Source: Stenogyne calaminthoides (taxonomy: Eukaryota > Streptophyta > Magnoliopsida > Lamiales > Lamiaceae). From it: a stretch of 64,000 bases of DNA. The translations under genes and the position numbers were made by a program. Location: assembly GCA_037126765.1 (NCBI GenBank), contig JBBCBC010000002.1:18941853-19005852 (forward strand), given 5' to 3'. The number at the start of each line of letters is the position of its first letter. Within the stretch, counting starts at the first letter, position 1. This document shows positions 42,507-55,000 of the stretch, one piece after another. Below the pieces are notes generated by a model that saw only the letters and a program-made list of their open reading frames with translations, was not told the origin of the DNA and ran no database searches.

Positions 42507-44077
42507 TGTTGGGAAATTTAGAGTTTTGATGAAAGTTCTAAAACACATGTAATAGGACCAGTCAGACCTGTTAGCTGACTGATGTTTATATTACCGTTTA
42601 TAGAATACCAGTTGATAATTGTTGTATAGAACAACTGATGTAATAGATAGGTCACATATTGAGGGGGAACCTCAATATGTATAGGTCAGATCTGAAGATC
42701 CAAAGAATAGGTTGATATCCGAAGCGGGCGCCGAATGCAAGAGAAGAACAGAAGATCAGATCGATCTGATCAAGTCAGATATCTCAGCTGAAGTCATGAA
42801 GCTCAAACTCAGAATACTTGAAGATCAGATGACTTCCAGAAGATCAGACCAGAAGACCTACATCAGCCGAGTATGCTAGTTGAAGCTAAGTCAATCGGCA
42901 CCAGAAGACTCCATCGGTGGACCGATTCGCTTCCGATCGATCAAAGTCACCACCAGTGAAAATCGATGTTTCACCAAATCATACGTCGATGATCCGAACA
43001 AGAAGAATGTCAACCTTAGTTGGAAGAACAACACCGAAAAGTGCGTCTGTTAACCAATAAGGACGAGACACGTATGATCGGAGCCGGCAATTACGGGATT
43101 TGGTGCTGCTTTCTCCAACGGCTATAAAAGACACTATTCATGCTTTCGGTCATGCCGTTCCTAAAGTACGTCACATCAATCCTGCAAGCCTACCAAATAT
43201 AGCCTGAAATTCAAATTGCTCTCCAACGGCTCTTTGATTTCGAGGTCTATAAATATGGGATCACACTTCAGAGTGAAGACACGGAAACCCTAAAACGATC
43301 AAGAAGCTCAAGCTATAATCAGATTTCCGCACGAAGAACACGAACAAGAAGATTATTTTATTAAGTGTTCATCCCATAAGTTCTTAGCATAGAAATCTTT
43401 TCATCTAGCTGATAGGCTATCTTAAACACTAGAAAAGATTTCATAGTTGGAACCAAAACAATCTTATCCAAACCCAAAGTTAGGTTAAGTTGTTTAGCAA
43501 GATTTCAGACTAGGGTTTCTAGTTAGATTTAAGGGATCGGTTGAGGAGAACTCTTTAAATATCTGTCGATTGTCTTGTGTTGGACTAACACAAAAATCTA
43601 AGTCCAGTTGGTTTAGTTGGTGCCCCTTGTGATAGGGAAGAGTGGACGTAGGACTGGTTTGTCCGAACCACTATAAATCTTGTGTGCCTTTACCGCTTTG
43701 ATTAACTGTTTACACAATCGCACACAACTATTAAAGCAGCATACATATTCTAAGTTAAGATCAGCTAGCACCAAGCTTCTGATCTGATCAAGTTTGACAC
43801 TTTAGTCAACTGGTTAAAAGACTGACTTTGGAATCTGATTTATCAAAACTGGTTTTTCACACGGGTAAAACTTAGCTTCCGCACATCAGTTAAACTGATA
43901 GTTACCGAACTGATCTGCCTTCAGGCGATTAGTAAGTTGGTTATCGATCCAAAACTATTCACTCGCCTTCTGATCAAAGCTAATCGCTCTCTACACCGAC
44001 CGCAAAAAAGTTTTTCGTAAGTCTATTCACCCCTCCCATCTAGACTTACGCCCTCACAAAAACCGTTCGACCCTACA
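42507..44077 (+). mobile_element. 5' LTR of SIRE copy 2
   Basis: Begins TGTTGGGAAATTTAGAG and ends CCCTACA. TATAAATA at 43248-43255 in the context CGAGGTCTATAAATATGGG is the promoter. The 3' LTR has GGGACCTACA at its end, so this copy's terminus is altered. Confidence 0.92.
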
Positions 44078-44080
44078 AAG

Positions 44081-44092
44081 TGGTATCGAGCC
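44081..44092 (+). other. Primer binding site of SIRE copy 2, altered
   Basis: Reads TGGTATCGAGCC, against the expected tRNA-Met complement TGGTATCAGAGCC. The A of CAG is missing, the same change seen throughout this copy. Confidence 0.8.
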
Positions 44093-44221
44093 GTGGTTCT
44101 CTGAGACCAATCGGCTTTGAGTATCATCGATTCTTGAGGAAGAATCTTTGTGGTCATTTGAACAGATCTTGAAAAACGCTTTTTTTTTAAAACTCATTCA
44201 TTTTTCCAAAATCACTTTCGG

Positions 44222-46790
44222 ATGGATAATACCTCCAAAGATGTATCATGATCCGCCAAGTTCTCAATTGATGAGTATGCAGATTGGGCCATTTATATAT
44301 GCAACCATCTAGGTTCGATTAGTGGCGTAAATGATGGAAGTCATTGAAAGAGGACCCATCATCATATATTACGATAACCCCGCGGTTGGAGGAGATCTAG
44401 ACTTTTACCCCGAAGTCTTATGCGAAAAAAGCCCAAATTGATGGATACAGAGGAAATGAAATCAGATACTCTAGATACAATCGCCAGGCATATTATCATG
44501 AAAACGATGGACAAGGTCACCAAGGAAAAGATTAAATATCTCAAAACTGCGAAAGCAATGTGGGATACTCTAGCTGAGATATGCGAAGGAAATGATCAGA
44601 TCAAAGACAAATAGTCTCACAAGCGAATCGGTGAAGTTAGAAAAATCAAGATGTCTTTGCCAACGAGACCATCAACGAACTCGATGGAAGGATTACTATG
44701 TCAGTGAATAAGCTACGAGAACTTGGTAGAGAGATGTCAGACAAGGACATCAACTACAAGATCTTAAGATCCCTCACCAAGAAATGGGATATGAAAGTCA
44801 CGGTAATCAAGGATTGCCAAGACATTTCAAAGATGAAGCCGAGTAGCTTGTTCTTAAGCCTTAAAGCTCACGAGTTCGATTTAATTGAAAGAGGACAAGC
44901 AGATGAAGATGAGGTGCCCGCTGAAGCCTCAACTTCCAAATCAGTTGCGTTTAAGGCAACCAGCAGCAGATCAAAGGCCAATGAACCTGTTGGAAACATC
45001 GTAAGTCAGGCAGAACAGATCGCTCTGCTTACCAGGAAACTAGAAAAATCAAATATTCAACTTGGTAAGTATCGAAGATTCTATAAAGATTATCAACATA
45101 GCCGAGGAAGAGATAGGAGATCAGCCAACAGATCTCCAGAAAGAACTAGATCTGATGATCGAAGAGATCATAGAGAAGAAAAGAAAAGAGATAATCTAAA
45201 TGATGTGAGAAGAGATAATCGATCTGAAAGAAGGAGCTCAGACTACTATCAGAAAGGGAAGTCACCTGATAGATCATACAGACGGAGTGATTCACCTGGA
45301 AGAAAAGATTCTGTGGATCAAGGAGCGTTCTTCAACTGTGAGAAACCAGGTCACTACAGCGCAGACTGCCCAGACCTGACGCCAAAATAAAGGGAAGAAA
45401 AGAGGAACAGAAGAGAGCAACGTTATAGGGACAGAAAAGCCATGGTTGCTGACACATCTGGAATTGGCGATTCCTATCTGCCCTCTGAGGATTCTGGATA
45501 CTCCTCTGTAGAAGATTTCTGTCTGATAAGCAGTGCTGTTGACTTCTATGAGAATGAAGATCTGATATTCTCTTCAGATGATGATGAGATCTGCCTGATG
45601 GCCAAGGAGGACCAATCTGAGGTAACCTCCAAACCTTCTGCTTTGTCTGCTTTTACACCTGCTATCATTAGCACACCTGCTGGGGAGATTGACCTGCAGC
45701 TCTACTCTGAGCAATTGCTTGATGATCTCTCCAATGCAGTAGACACCTATGCTATAGTGGAAGCTGAAAATGACAAGCTAAGGATCAGAAATAATCAGCT
45801 TGTTAAAGAGAACGATCTCAGTAAAGCTACTGAACTGAAGTCTGCTGAAACTGCTCAGAAGGCAACTGAGGAACTTAACATTCTGAAAGTTAAGTCTTCT
45901 GATCAGGAGAAGCAGATCAAAGATTAGCTAGCAATTAACAAACAGCAGGCTGATGACTTCAAAATCCTTCAGGCTAAATTTGATGAGCTATTCCAACTGC
46001 ATGAAAGTCTAAAATCTTCTGAGGATAATTTGCGCAAGAAAATAGAGGTTTTTACAAAATCTTCTAAAACTGTTCAAGATATGAACACCTATTTTCGAAC
46101 AACGATTAACAAGAAGGGACTTGCCCTCAAAAGCCCCAGGTGATTCACCTCAAAAAGGTGTAATCAGACGAGTTTCTGACAAAGATACACCAAAAGCCAA
46201 ACTTGTATCTAATAAGGGAAAAAAGACCATTGAGCGGTAAAGGTAGGTGCCTAACGGAAGGGGAACAAAATGGACCCCAATCGGTAAAAGCATCACCGAG
46301 GAATCAACGAAGAACCCGTTCTTACGAAGAGACCTCAACTCGATCAACAGATCGTATCGAAAAAGACAACTTTGTAAAAGGAAGTCTAATCGAGACCCAA
46401 TCAAGGTCACCAATTTCTTTGAATAAGCACGCTATAGGTAAACTGCAAAAACCACCTATGCCAAAAAGATACGAATCTTTTGATGGTAGCAGTCGTACCT
46501 ACCCCTATAATCAGAAACCTAGGGTCAACGCACTTTTTGAGCCACACCGGAAGAAAAGAAGACAAACGAAAAAAGATAAATCCCAGTCTTCTAAGTCACC
46601 CAAGGCTCACACTAATAATCATACCAATCAGAAAGCATATAAAGAGACGTATGATTATGTTGATAGGTATGGGAGACATATCAGTCCTTCTAATCTAACT
46701 GATCACAATAGAAGTGCTTTGTTTGTATGGATCCCCAAAACCAAACCTAACCCCTCAGGACCCAATCCAAAAGGGGTACCTAAAGCCTGA
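44222..46790 (+). pseudogene. SIRE-type gag (copy 2), broken
   Basis: Starts ATGGATAATACC (MDNTS, as in copy 1). Recognisable blocks: 44420-44614 (LDTIARHIIMKTMDKV), 44698-45390 (MSVNKLRELGREMSDKDINYK, the Arg/Asp-rich region, then FFNCEKPGHYSADC, where the first zinc Cys is Phe), 45442-45927 (acidic stretch and coiled coil) and 46203-46790 (basic tail ending PNPKGVPKA, TGA). A TAA replaces Glu just after LTPK (45388-45390). At least five breaks. The gene is about 850 residues long when compared with copy 1. Confidence 0.9.
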
Positions 46791-46795
46791 TTTGA

Positions 46796-47319
46796 TTGCA
46801 GGTTCGCGTGGGTCTGGCCAACAAAGGAGGTGTGCAGGCAACTATCTGGTACATCGATAGTGGATGCTCAAGGCACATGACTGGAAGCAAACACCTCCTC
46901 AGCTCTTACATAGAACAGAAAGACCCGCGTGTACTCTTCGGTGATGATAACTTTGGTTATACCAAAGGTTTCGGAACCTTAGAGAATGATGATGTACAGG
47001 TCACTGGAGTCTCGTATGTCGAAGGTCTAAAGCATAACCTATTATCGGTTTCACAATTCTACGACAACGGATTCAGCGTTGAGTTCTCGATTGATCAATG
47101 CACTATCAAAAATCGAGCCACTCAAAAATTTTGCTAATCGTTCAAGGAAAGGGACGATCTACACAAAGAGATTGGAAAAGTTGCCCAAGAAATACATGCC
47201 TAATTGTTAAGAGTTCCAAAAGTAGCGGTTGGCTCGCACAAAAAAGAATGAGTCATCCGAACTTTAAAACTCTTAATAAGATAAAGAAGGATGTCTCTAG
47301 TGGAAGGTCTTCCGAATGA
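46796..47319 (+). pseudogene. SIRE protease and GAG-pre-integrase (copy 2)
   Basis: 46796-47137 holds GGVQATIWYIDSGCSRHMTG (catalytic DSG) and runs to YDNGFSVEFSIDQC. The frame then shifts at about 47130 into 47098-47319, where the pre-integrase region reads SGWLAQKRMSHPNF: the His of WLWHKRMSHLNF is lost, so zinc binding would fail if the sequence is right. The upstream junction with gag is discussed in findings. Confidence 0.88.
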
Positions 47320-48210
47320 AGTATTTTCAAAGGATCAGACATGTGTTGCATGTCAGAAGGGAAAACAGGTCAAAGCTTCATTCAAGGGAATTCCTGGACC
47401 GGCATCCAGCAGAGTATTGCAGCTGCTTCATATGGATCTATTTGGACCCGATTACACCGGTCGGTCTCGTGGGACGAAATATACTCTGGTAATCGTGGAT
47501 GATTATTCCAAGTTTACCTGGGTTATATTCTTACATAAGAAGAATGAGACGACAATGAAGATACCCGAGCTGCTTAAAAGCTTACAAAATGAGAAGGGTG
47601 TCAGTGTAGTAAAAATCAGATCAGATAAAGGTAAAAAATTTCTGAACTTTTTTATAACTGATTTTTGCTCTAAGTTTGGTATACAACATGAGACATCAGC
47701 TGCAAGAACGCCACAACAGAATGGAGTAGCAGAACGGAGAAACAGAACACTCAAAGAAGCTGCTCGCACAATGTTAGCTAACATGCAATACCAAGCCGTT
47801 TCTGGGCAGAAGCAATCAACACTGCATGTCATACTCAGAACAGATGTCTTCTTACTAAGGCTCACTACAAAACACCCTATGAATTGTGGAAGGGCAGAAA
47901 ACCTCGTGTTTCTTACTTCCATGTTTTTGGGTGTAAGTGTTTCATACACAACAATGGGAAGAGTCAGTTGAAGACCTTTGAGGCCAAGTCAGATGAGGGT
48001 ATATTCTTAGGATATTCCTCATCTAGCAAGGCTTTCAGGGTTTACAACAGACGAACCCTAGTTATGGAAGAAACACCCCATGTAGTCTTTGATGAAGCAT
48101 CTTCTGAACAAGAGAAATCTGCCTCAGAACAAGATGTACCTGATCAACCAGTACCTGATGCTCAGAAAATAGATCAGCTAACGATCAAGGAAAAAGGATC
48201 GACATCGTAA
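47291..48210 (+). pseudogene. SIRE integrase (copy 2)
   Basis: 47291-47971 contains DQTCVACQKGKQ (zinc Cys pair), LLHMDLFGP (first Asp), KIRSDKGKKF (second Asp; copy 1 has KGTEF) and QQNGVAERRNRT (Glu). After about 47790 the frame shifts, and 47884-48210 carries the C-terminus (LWKGRKPRVSYFHVFG, GIFLGYSSSSKAFRVYN). The acidic linker toward RT (48120-48560) is heavily scrambled relative to copy 1. Confidence 0.88.
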
Positions 48211-48594
48211 ATAAAGATACATTCCAGATCTAGGTGATTCACCAGATCAATCGATCCTAAGGTACAAAAAATCGCCGATGAAGAAGCCGCATACAAAGAG
48301 ATAAGATATCAACCGAACCATCCGGTTCAGGGGGAACACCTGAAGTTCCCATGAATAGACATCAGCACATGATGAGTCCAACATCAGCTGAGACGTGTTC
48401 TTATCAAGTGGATCATAACTCTGCACCACTCCCAATCGCTAGTAATGAATCTTTATCAGAAATGGATGATGTTCTCCAAACCGACGCAAAATCGAATGAA
48501 GGACACGGATAACCAAATCATCAAACCGATCCGATCATCGGAGACCCATCCGATAGAGTTAAGACTAGACATCGATTGGTGAAAGTGCCATGTA

Positions 48595-50100
48595 TTGTTT
48601 GTTATTCCGCCTATGAAGGAACCAACAACAAAGAGAGAGGAAGCTCTACAAGACCTAATCTGGATTCTAGCCATGCAGGAGGAGCTGGAACAGTTCGAGA
48701 GAAATCAAGTTTGGGAACTGGTAGACAGACCAAATCATCAAGACGTAATTGGCACGAAGTGGGTTTTCAAGAACAAGAGTGATGAGAAAAATGTCATAAC
48801 CAGGAATAAGGCAAGACTTGTTGCTAAGGGCTATTCTCAATCGGAGGAATTGATTATGATGAGACCTTTGCACCGATCCGCCGCCTAGAAGCCATTCGGC
48901 TTTTTTCGGCATATGCTTCCCACGAGAGGGTTCACTTCGTGTATCGATGGACGAAAGAGTGCATTCTTAAAACGGGGTACTAGAAGAGGAAGTTTATGTC
49001 GAACAACCTCCGTGCTTTGAAAAGGGCAACCAAGTGTACCGTTTAAGAAAAAAGCTCTTTATGGCACAAAACAAACTCCTCGAGCTTGGTATGATACACT
49101 CTCTCGCTTCTTGATAAACAAAGGGGTTCACTAAAGGAACAGAGGACGTAACCTTATTCGAATAGAAGATGGAGAAGATATTCGATGGTTCGGATCTCGT
49201 GGGCGACATCATCTTCGGATCTCCCAACAAGAGTCTATGTGAAAGATTCAAAGAAACCGATGCAAGGGAAGTTCGAGATGTCCATGATGGGGCAGATGAG
49301 TTACTTTCTGGGTCTACAAGTAAAACAAAGTCAGAAGGGATATTCATTTGCCAAGCAAAGTACACTAGGAATTTATTGGCTAAGTTTGGAGTTCAAAAAC
49401 GTAAAGAAGCCAAAATTCCTATGATGACCGGATTCAAGATGGATCCAGATGAGGATGGTCGAAAAAACAAATCGAAAAGAATATAGGGCTCTCATTGGAT
49501 CCTCCTTACTATACCCGATCGCCAGACCAGATATCACTTTTGCAGTAGGTGTATGTACCAGATTTCAGGCAAATCCAATGCAAAGCCACCTAGAAGCAGC
49601 TAAGCGGATTCTGAAGTATCTGAAGGGGACAGTAAACCTTGGTTTATTTTACCCATCGATGATAATCTAGAGCTTAGTGGGTATTCTCGATTACGATTAT
49701 GGAGGTTGCAAGATTGATGAAAAAATCAACCTCGGGAACATGTCGGGTTTTAGGAAGTAAACCGATCTCGTGGTTTTCAAAGAAGCGTACATCGATTCGA
49801 CATCTACTATGAAGCTAGTAATATATGGTCATGAGGAAGTCTGTTGTTCTAACCCGCTTCCGCTTAGTCGGCGAAATGAGGGATTATAACATTGTAGCTA
49901 AGAATGTACCTATATTCTCAGTGACGAAGAATAGTGTTATTGCAATCACTCAAAATCTCGTTTCTACATACAAGATGCAAGCATGTGGATGTCAGACACC
50001 ATTTTATAAGAGATCATGTTGAAAAGAAGAATATCAGAATGGAAAAGATTCACACTGATTTACTGAAAAAGTCGATATTCTAACCAAGCCACTAAATTGA
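48595..50100 (+). pseudogene. SIRE RT and RNase H (copy 2)
   Basis: Blocks in changing frames: 48595-48888 (IWILAMQEELEQF, DVIGTKWVFKNKS, KARLVAKGYSQ), 48890-49020 (EAIRLF, a degraded MDVKSAFLNG segment, EEEVYVEQPP-like), 49185-49350 (LVGDIIFGSPN, where YVDD is expected, so one catalytic Asp is Gly here), 49260-49400 (EMSMMGQMSYFLGLQVKQ), and 49449-49670 (EYRALIGSSLLYPIARPDITFAVGVC, ILKYLKGTVNLGLFYP). RNase H follows to about 50100 with little open frame. At least six breaks. Copy 1 lacks this half, so it cannot be used for comparison. Confidence 0.85.
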
Positions 50101-50489
50101 GATCGATTCGTAGAATTATGCAATGAGCTAGGGCTTCTGGATCTTGGAGAAAAAGCACCTAAAATGCTTGATGGATTGTTCTCCAGAACCAGCTGGTTAA
50201 GAGACTAACCAGGTTAAGACAGATCAGTTGAGTTTGGCATCTCAACTGATCAGAAGATCAGTCAAGGAACTGATATGAGAAGTCGATCAAATTTACAAAT
50301 TTGTCAGATTAAAGAAACTGATCAGATTAAAGGTTTATCAGATTAAAGGAAACACTCATATTAAAGGATTATCTGATTAAATCAGTTGGGTTATTTCTCT
50401 CTTTATAAATCGATTAAGTTGACATTCAACAAGCAAGATTCACAAGATTAAAGCTTACATCGCATAAGAAAACAAGTAATTTACACAAC

Positions 50490-51290
50490 AATGGAATAAT
50501 AGAAATTTTCATTGATAAAGACCCGAAGGTCAGGTTTACATTACATGTTACAAATACAAGAGGACCCGGAGGTCAGTACATAAGTCATAACCGAAAACCC
50601 TAAACCTATAACCCTAAACCCTCATCCTAACCCTAGAAGAGGGGGAGAGAGAGAGATTTTAAGATCTCATGCTCCCATTTTCCCCCACTTAACAAGGGTG
50701 AGAAGGCTTTGAATAATCCTAAAGCCTCTCGCCGGCCAAAAAACCAATGGAGCGAGAGAGGCCTTGATAGGATTTCTAAGCCAGGAGCCCTTAGACCTGA
50801 AGTCAATGGGCTCTCCAGCTGTTAAATGGAGCACATGTGCCAAGAAAGTGGTTCAAAGACCTTATGGGCACATGTGTTACATGCAAAAATTGAGTTGATA
50901 TCACGAAGATCACCGTTGTTGTCGATCCGGATCAGTATATCAAACTCATGTTTTATATCAGACTGAGTCTGTTGATGCTAATTCCGTCATCTCGATAGAC
51001 ACACAAGGTGCATACGGTTAGGAGAAGTGTCTTCTCAGTTGCGACAACAGATCCGCCGCCTTGGTGGTAAAGAAGCTTGGCAACAATTGTATGTTAAATA
51101 TTTGATGGCGACGAAAATAGGGATAAGGGACACACAGGGTTGATTTGAGAAGCTGAAATCATTAAAAAATGGGTAAAGGTGTTTGCTGGAAGTTTCACCG
51201 GAAATAAGGGTTCACCAGAATACATGATTCTACAAAGAAGATAAGTATGGTGAATGGGTTATGTTGTGTAAAACATTGGTCCAATTTATA
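50490..51290 (-). pseudogene. Antisense module C inside SIRE copy 2
   Basis: On the minus strand: a TATAAATT box (51290-51283), a coding piece near 51110-50950 reading TIVAKLLYHQGGGSVVAT, then RDDGIS, and a 3' end (50600-50500) with two CCCGGAGGTC/CCCGAAGGTC boxes and AATGAAA. These match the antisense gene in the Tat element: TTIAKFYCHLGGGS and RDDGIS in module B, and the paired CCCGGAGGTCGG boxes at 22350-22380 and 23500-23540. The Transposase_28-like domain is absent. The region is closed by stops. It lies between RNase H and the env-like region of the copia element. Confidence 0.68.
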
Positions 51291-52078
51291 GAGGCCAAGC
51301 AAGGGTGCAAATGCAAATTTGATTTCAAAAAGCCTTTTAGAGAAATTTGCATCACAAGGACAACGTGTAGGAATCACGCGACTGATAATTGGATAAATTT
51401 ACGGCGGATTGACATATCGAAATATTCAGACTATAATTACGCATATCAAATCGTGCCAACTTAGGGAATAGAGACTACTATTCTAGACTAAGTTTTGGCG
51501 GTAACACGATCCCAAGAATTAGCTTGATCCGAGAAGAATCGATTAGGTCAATCAAATCGATTACATACTGGCCCGATCGATCGATGAGGAAGATCATTGA
51601 GCTTAATACCTCAACAAATTAGATATATATATATCGATTCATGAGAAAATGAAATATCGGTTGAAGGGGAACTTCAACTGATCAAGGAGGATCAGAAAAG
51701 GGAAATCAGAAGCAAAAGTGAAGCGGATCGGTTTGAAAAGAACAGTTGGGAAATTATAAGGATTAGGCAGAAAACTAAGATCAACAAGTGGAATCAACAA
51801 CTACAAGTGGTATTGACTGATTACAATATCAGTCAACCAGATACGCTTTTCTGTTTCCTTGTTTATTGCTTACTTATTTGATCTTATCTGATATTATTTG
51901 CCTTACTGTACTCATTACCTTTTGTGACGTATTCCCTGCAAAACATTTAATGCGGACGTGGGGTACTTGTATTAATTGCTACAAAATGTGCTTTTAAATC
52001 CAAAAGGTATTCGTACGTGCTTTTCCTGACCATACGATCAAAACCGCTTAATCTGGATCGTTTAATCTTTTCAAACGG

Positions 52079-55000
52079 TTGATCTTCCAATCTCGTTTTT
52101 CCCTCCTCCTCCTTATAAGTTTCATCAAAACCCTACCAGAGTTTTCTTATTCTCAAAAAATTTGCGATTTATTCTTTGAAAACTCAAATTACCTTTCTGT
52201 GATTCAAGTATTTTCCTGCGATTCAAACTCATTTTCTGAAAAATTGAATCTGGTAATTTCTGGTTATTTGATGATTTTCTTTCTCAAAATCCTTTAATCA
52301 TATAGATTATGTTTATGTGTTATCCTGCGATATGCCTTATCTTTTCATGTTATCCGTATGTGTTTATCGATTACTAGGCATGTGAATAGGTCTGATAATC
52401 TATACATGATATCTTTATGTATATGCACAATTTTAATCGAGTCTATCTTGTTGTAGATGGCCACTCACGGTATGGGAAAGATTATGTGCAACTATCTTTG
52501 ATCTAGCGACAAAAGATTGTCGATGACAAATTCGCACAATTTGGTGTTATCGCGGGATCCGAAATCCATGGAAGTGGAACAAATTACGAAGAAAGGAGGC
52601 CTTGAGAAATTTCATCTTTCTCAACGCAATCCAAAGATGCAATATGAAGCACTCGAATTCCTAAGGAATTTGAAGGTTGATCTGAACACCCACGAGAGAT
52701 GAGTGATCTCTTGATCATCGGAGAGGAGATCGGTGACGAATCTTGACATATCTCGGCTCTGCTCACGACTTGCCCAAAGGATTTAATCTACTTTGCGCGA
52801 CTCTGAGGAGAATGAAGTTGAGCCGATCATAAATGAACTCTTCAGGAAGGCCGACAAACATCGAGACCACATGTTTTGTCGGACCGATGCTAAAAAAAAT
52901 ACATTTGTTGTTTGACATATTGTCAAAAACAATCATGGGTATTTCATTCAAATTTTATGCTCTAACATCCGGTCAAAGCAGACAAAGATGGTCATGCGAT
53001 AATTGATGAAGCCAAGAACATCAATTGGCATGGCTTCCTCAAGGCCATTTTACTCCGAAACATGAAAAATTTGGAGTTAATGAATGGAGGCGTGTCTATC
53101 GAAGAAGAGGATCGACAATCTCAACAAGGTTGCGCTTATCTTGAAATACAAACCGCCAAATCTTTGAATGGGACCAGAATGGATCAAGTCCTACAAGGCC
53201 TTCCTCACAACAACTTCAGCTATATATGGGCCACCACGATGATGATATCGCCCACTCCTCCAAAGGTGAAGAAAGGAAAAACCAAGGAGGCAAAATTTCG
53301 CCTACACCACGATGCTCCCCAAAAGAAGAAAAGAAAACCGTGAAGGCTCAAGAGAAGATGCCAAAGAAGGCAAAACAGCCTCCATGAATCTGTTTACGAA
53401 GATGAGTCGATGATGAAGGAGCGTCGATCGGCTGACTGTTGGCCAGAGATCGGGAGAAAAATCGACAGCAGTTCTCCTCAAAGAGAGCTCGCCAAATATT
53501 CGAGGAAGGAGCAAGAGACGAACGATCTCCTTCTCCTTAAACTCGAGCTGATTCACCGCTCAGACTTCTGGCTACTGAGCATGTTTCTCCTTCTCTTCCA
53601 CCTGTCCGCGAACTTGAAACTACATCAGGTTCGCGAACCAGAAAGCTTACCCGCTTGCAGAGTCGACGTAATTGCCGACAAATGTAACCTCTGCGCAGTC
53701 GAGCCAATCACCCAACTTTCACCTACTCAAGCACCACGGAACCCTTTACATCTCATCAACCGAAATCCGGTCAATCGAGCAAATAATTCCCCGAGTCCAG
53801 ATCATCCAAGACCATCACCGGAAAATGGTCAGGATGCAAATTGAACAAGATATTGATGCGATGTATCCAGAGTCGTAGCCCATCCTGTTATCGAGAGAGG
53901 AAGTTATGGAGATCCTCACATGGAAAGATCTCCGGTTAAAAAAGAGCTTCTCGGACTTTATGATGATTATAGAAACGTATGGGAGGTCTTTGATGAATTT
54001 GCGATTTTGATTTCGATATGAAGAAATCGCTCCAAGTAGATCACCAAATTTGCCGATAATCGCTTTGAATCAATTAAAGCTCGATCCACAGAAGTTGGGG
54101 TTGATGAACAAGGCGAATCGAGATCTAAGAAGAAGCTCTCAAGCAGATTTTATGAAGGATCTCGGAGCTGCCGATGATAGTGGAATCGGTGTCTTGCGCT
54201 TCATGACCAACCACCGGAGGCACAAACAATGAAACAGATCAAGTGACGATACCATTCCTACATCTCACATCACACGATCAACTTTAGGAGATCGATCATG
54301 TCTCAAAGATCTCCCCGAAAAGAAGAAGTTAAGGGGTGATAGCCGATCGAGGCAGATTGGCCTCAAAGAAATAACGATCAAAGGAATTGGCTATTTCCCA
54401 GTTGAGGCAATCAAAGATTAGTTCTCCCCAAACTGTGACCACCGTGTTCTGCCAAACTTATAAAATCGATTGATGACAAACTAATTCAGTGGATCAACAA
54501 CAAGTCTCTTTTTCCGATGCTCACCGAAAAGCTAGAACCGATGTAAGAGAAACTTGACAAACTAATTCTTACACTCTCTCTTTGCCATGGAATCTGTCAA
54601 ACCGAGCCGATCTCGAAGGTTCAAGATCTAACTGCTCAAGCTCAAGGTTTATCTGCTTGCGAGATCTCAACAGGCGATATCACTCGACTTTTGGTTCTCG
54701 ACCTCCCACCTCACGCTTTCTTTTTGATCAAACCAAAAAGGGGGAAGGACAGAGAGAAACCAACTCGACACGATCGTAACAACGAAGACTGATTCGACGG
54801 TTGAATCTTATGGACAAAGACTAGATCATCGTGGATCTTTTTTTTACTAACGAAATTTCTGAAAAGATGGAAAAGTCAAAGGCAAGAAAGGTCTTTGCCG
54901 GTGCCGGGACATCACAACTTGTACCACCACTCGCTCGGTAAGAAAATCACAAGAAGCACAAATAGCCAAATTCAAAAAAGATAAAAAATCGGGCCGAGAA

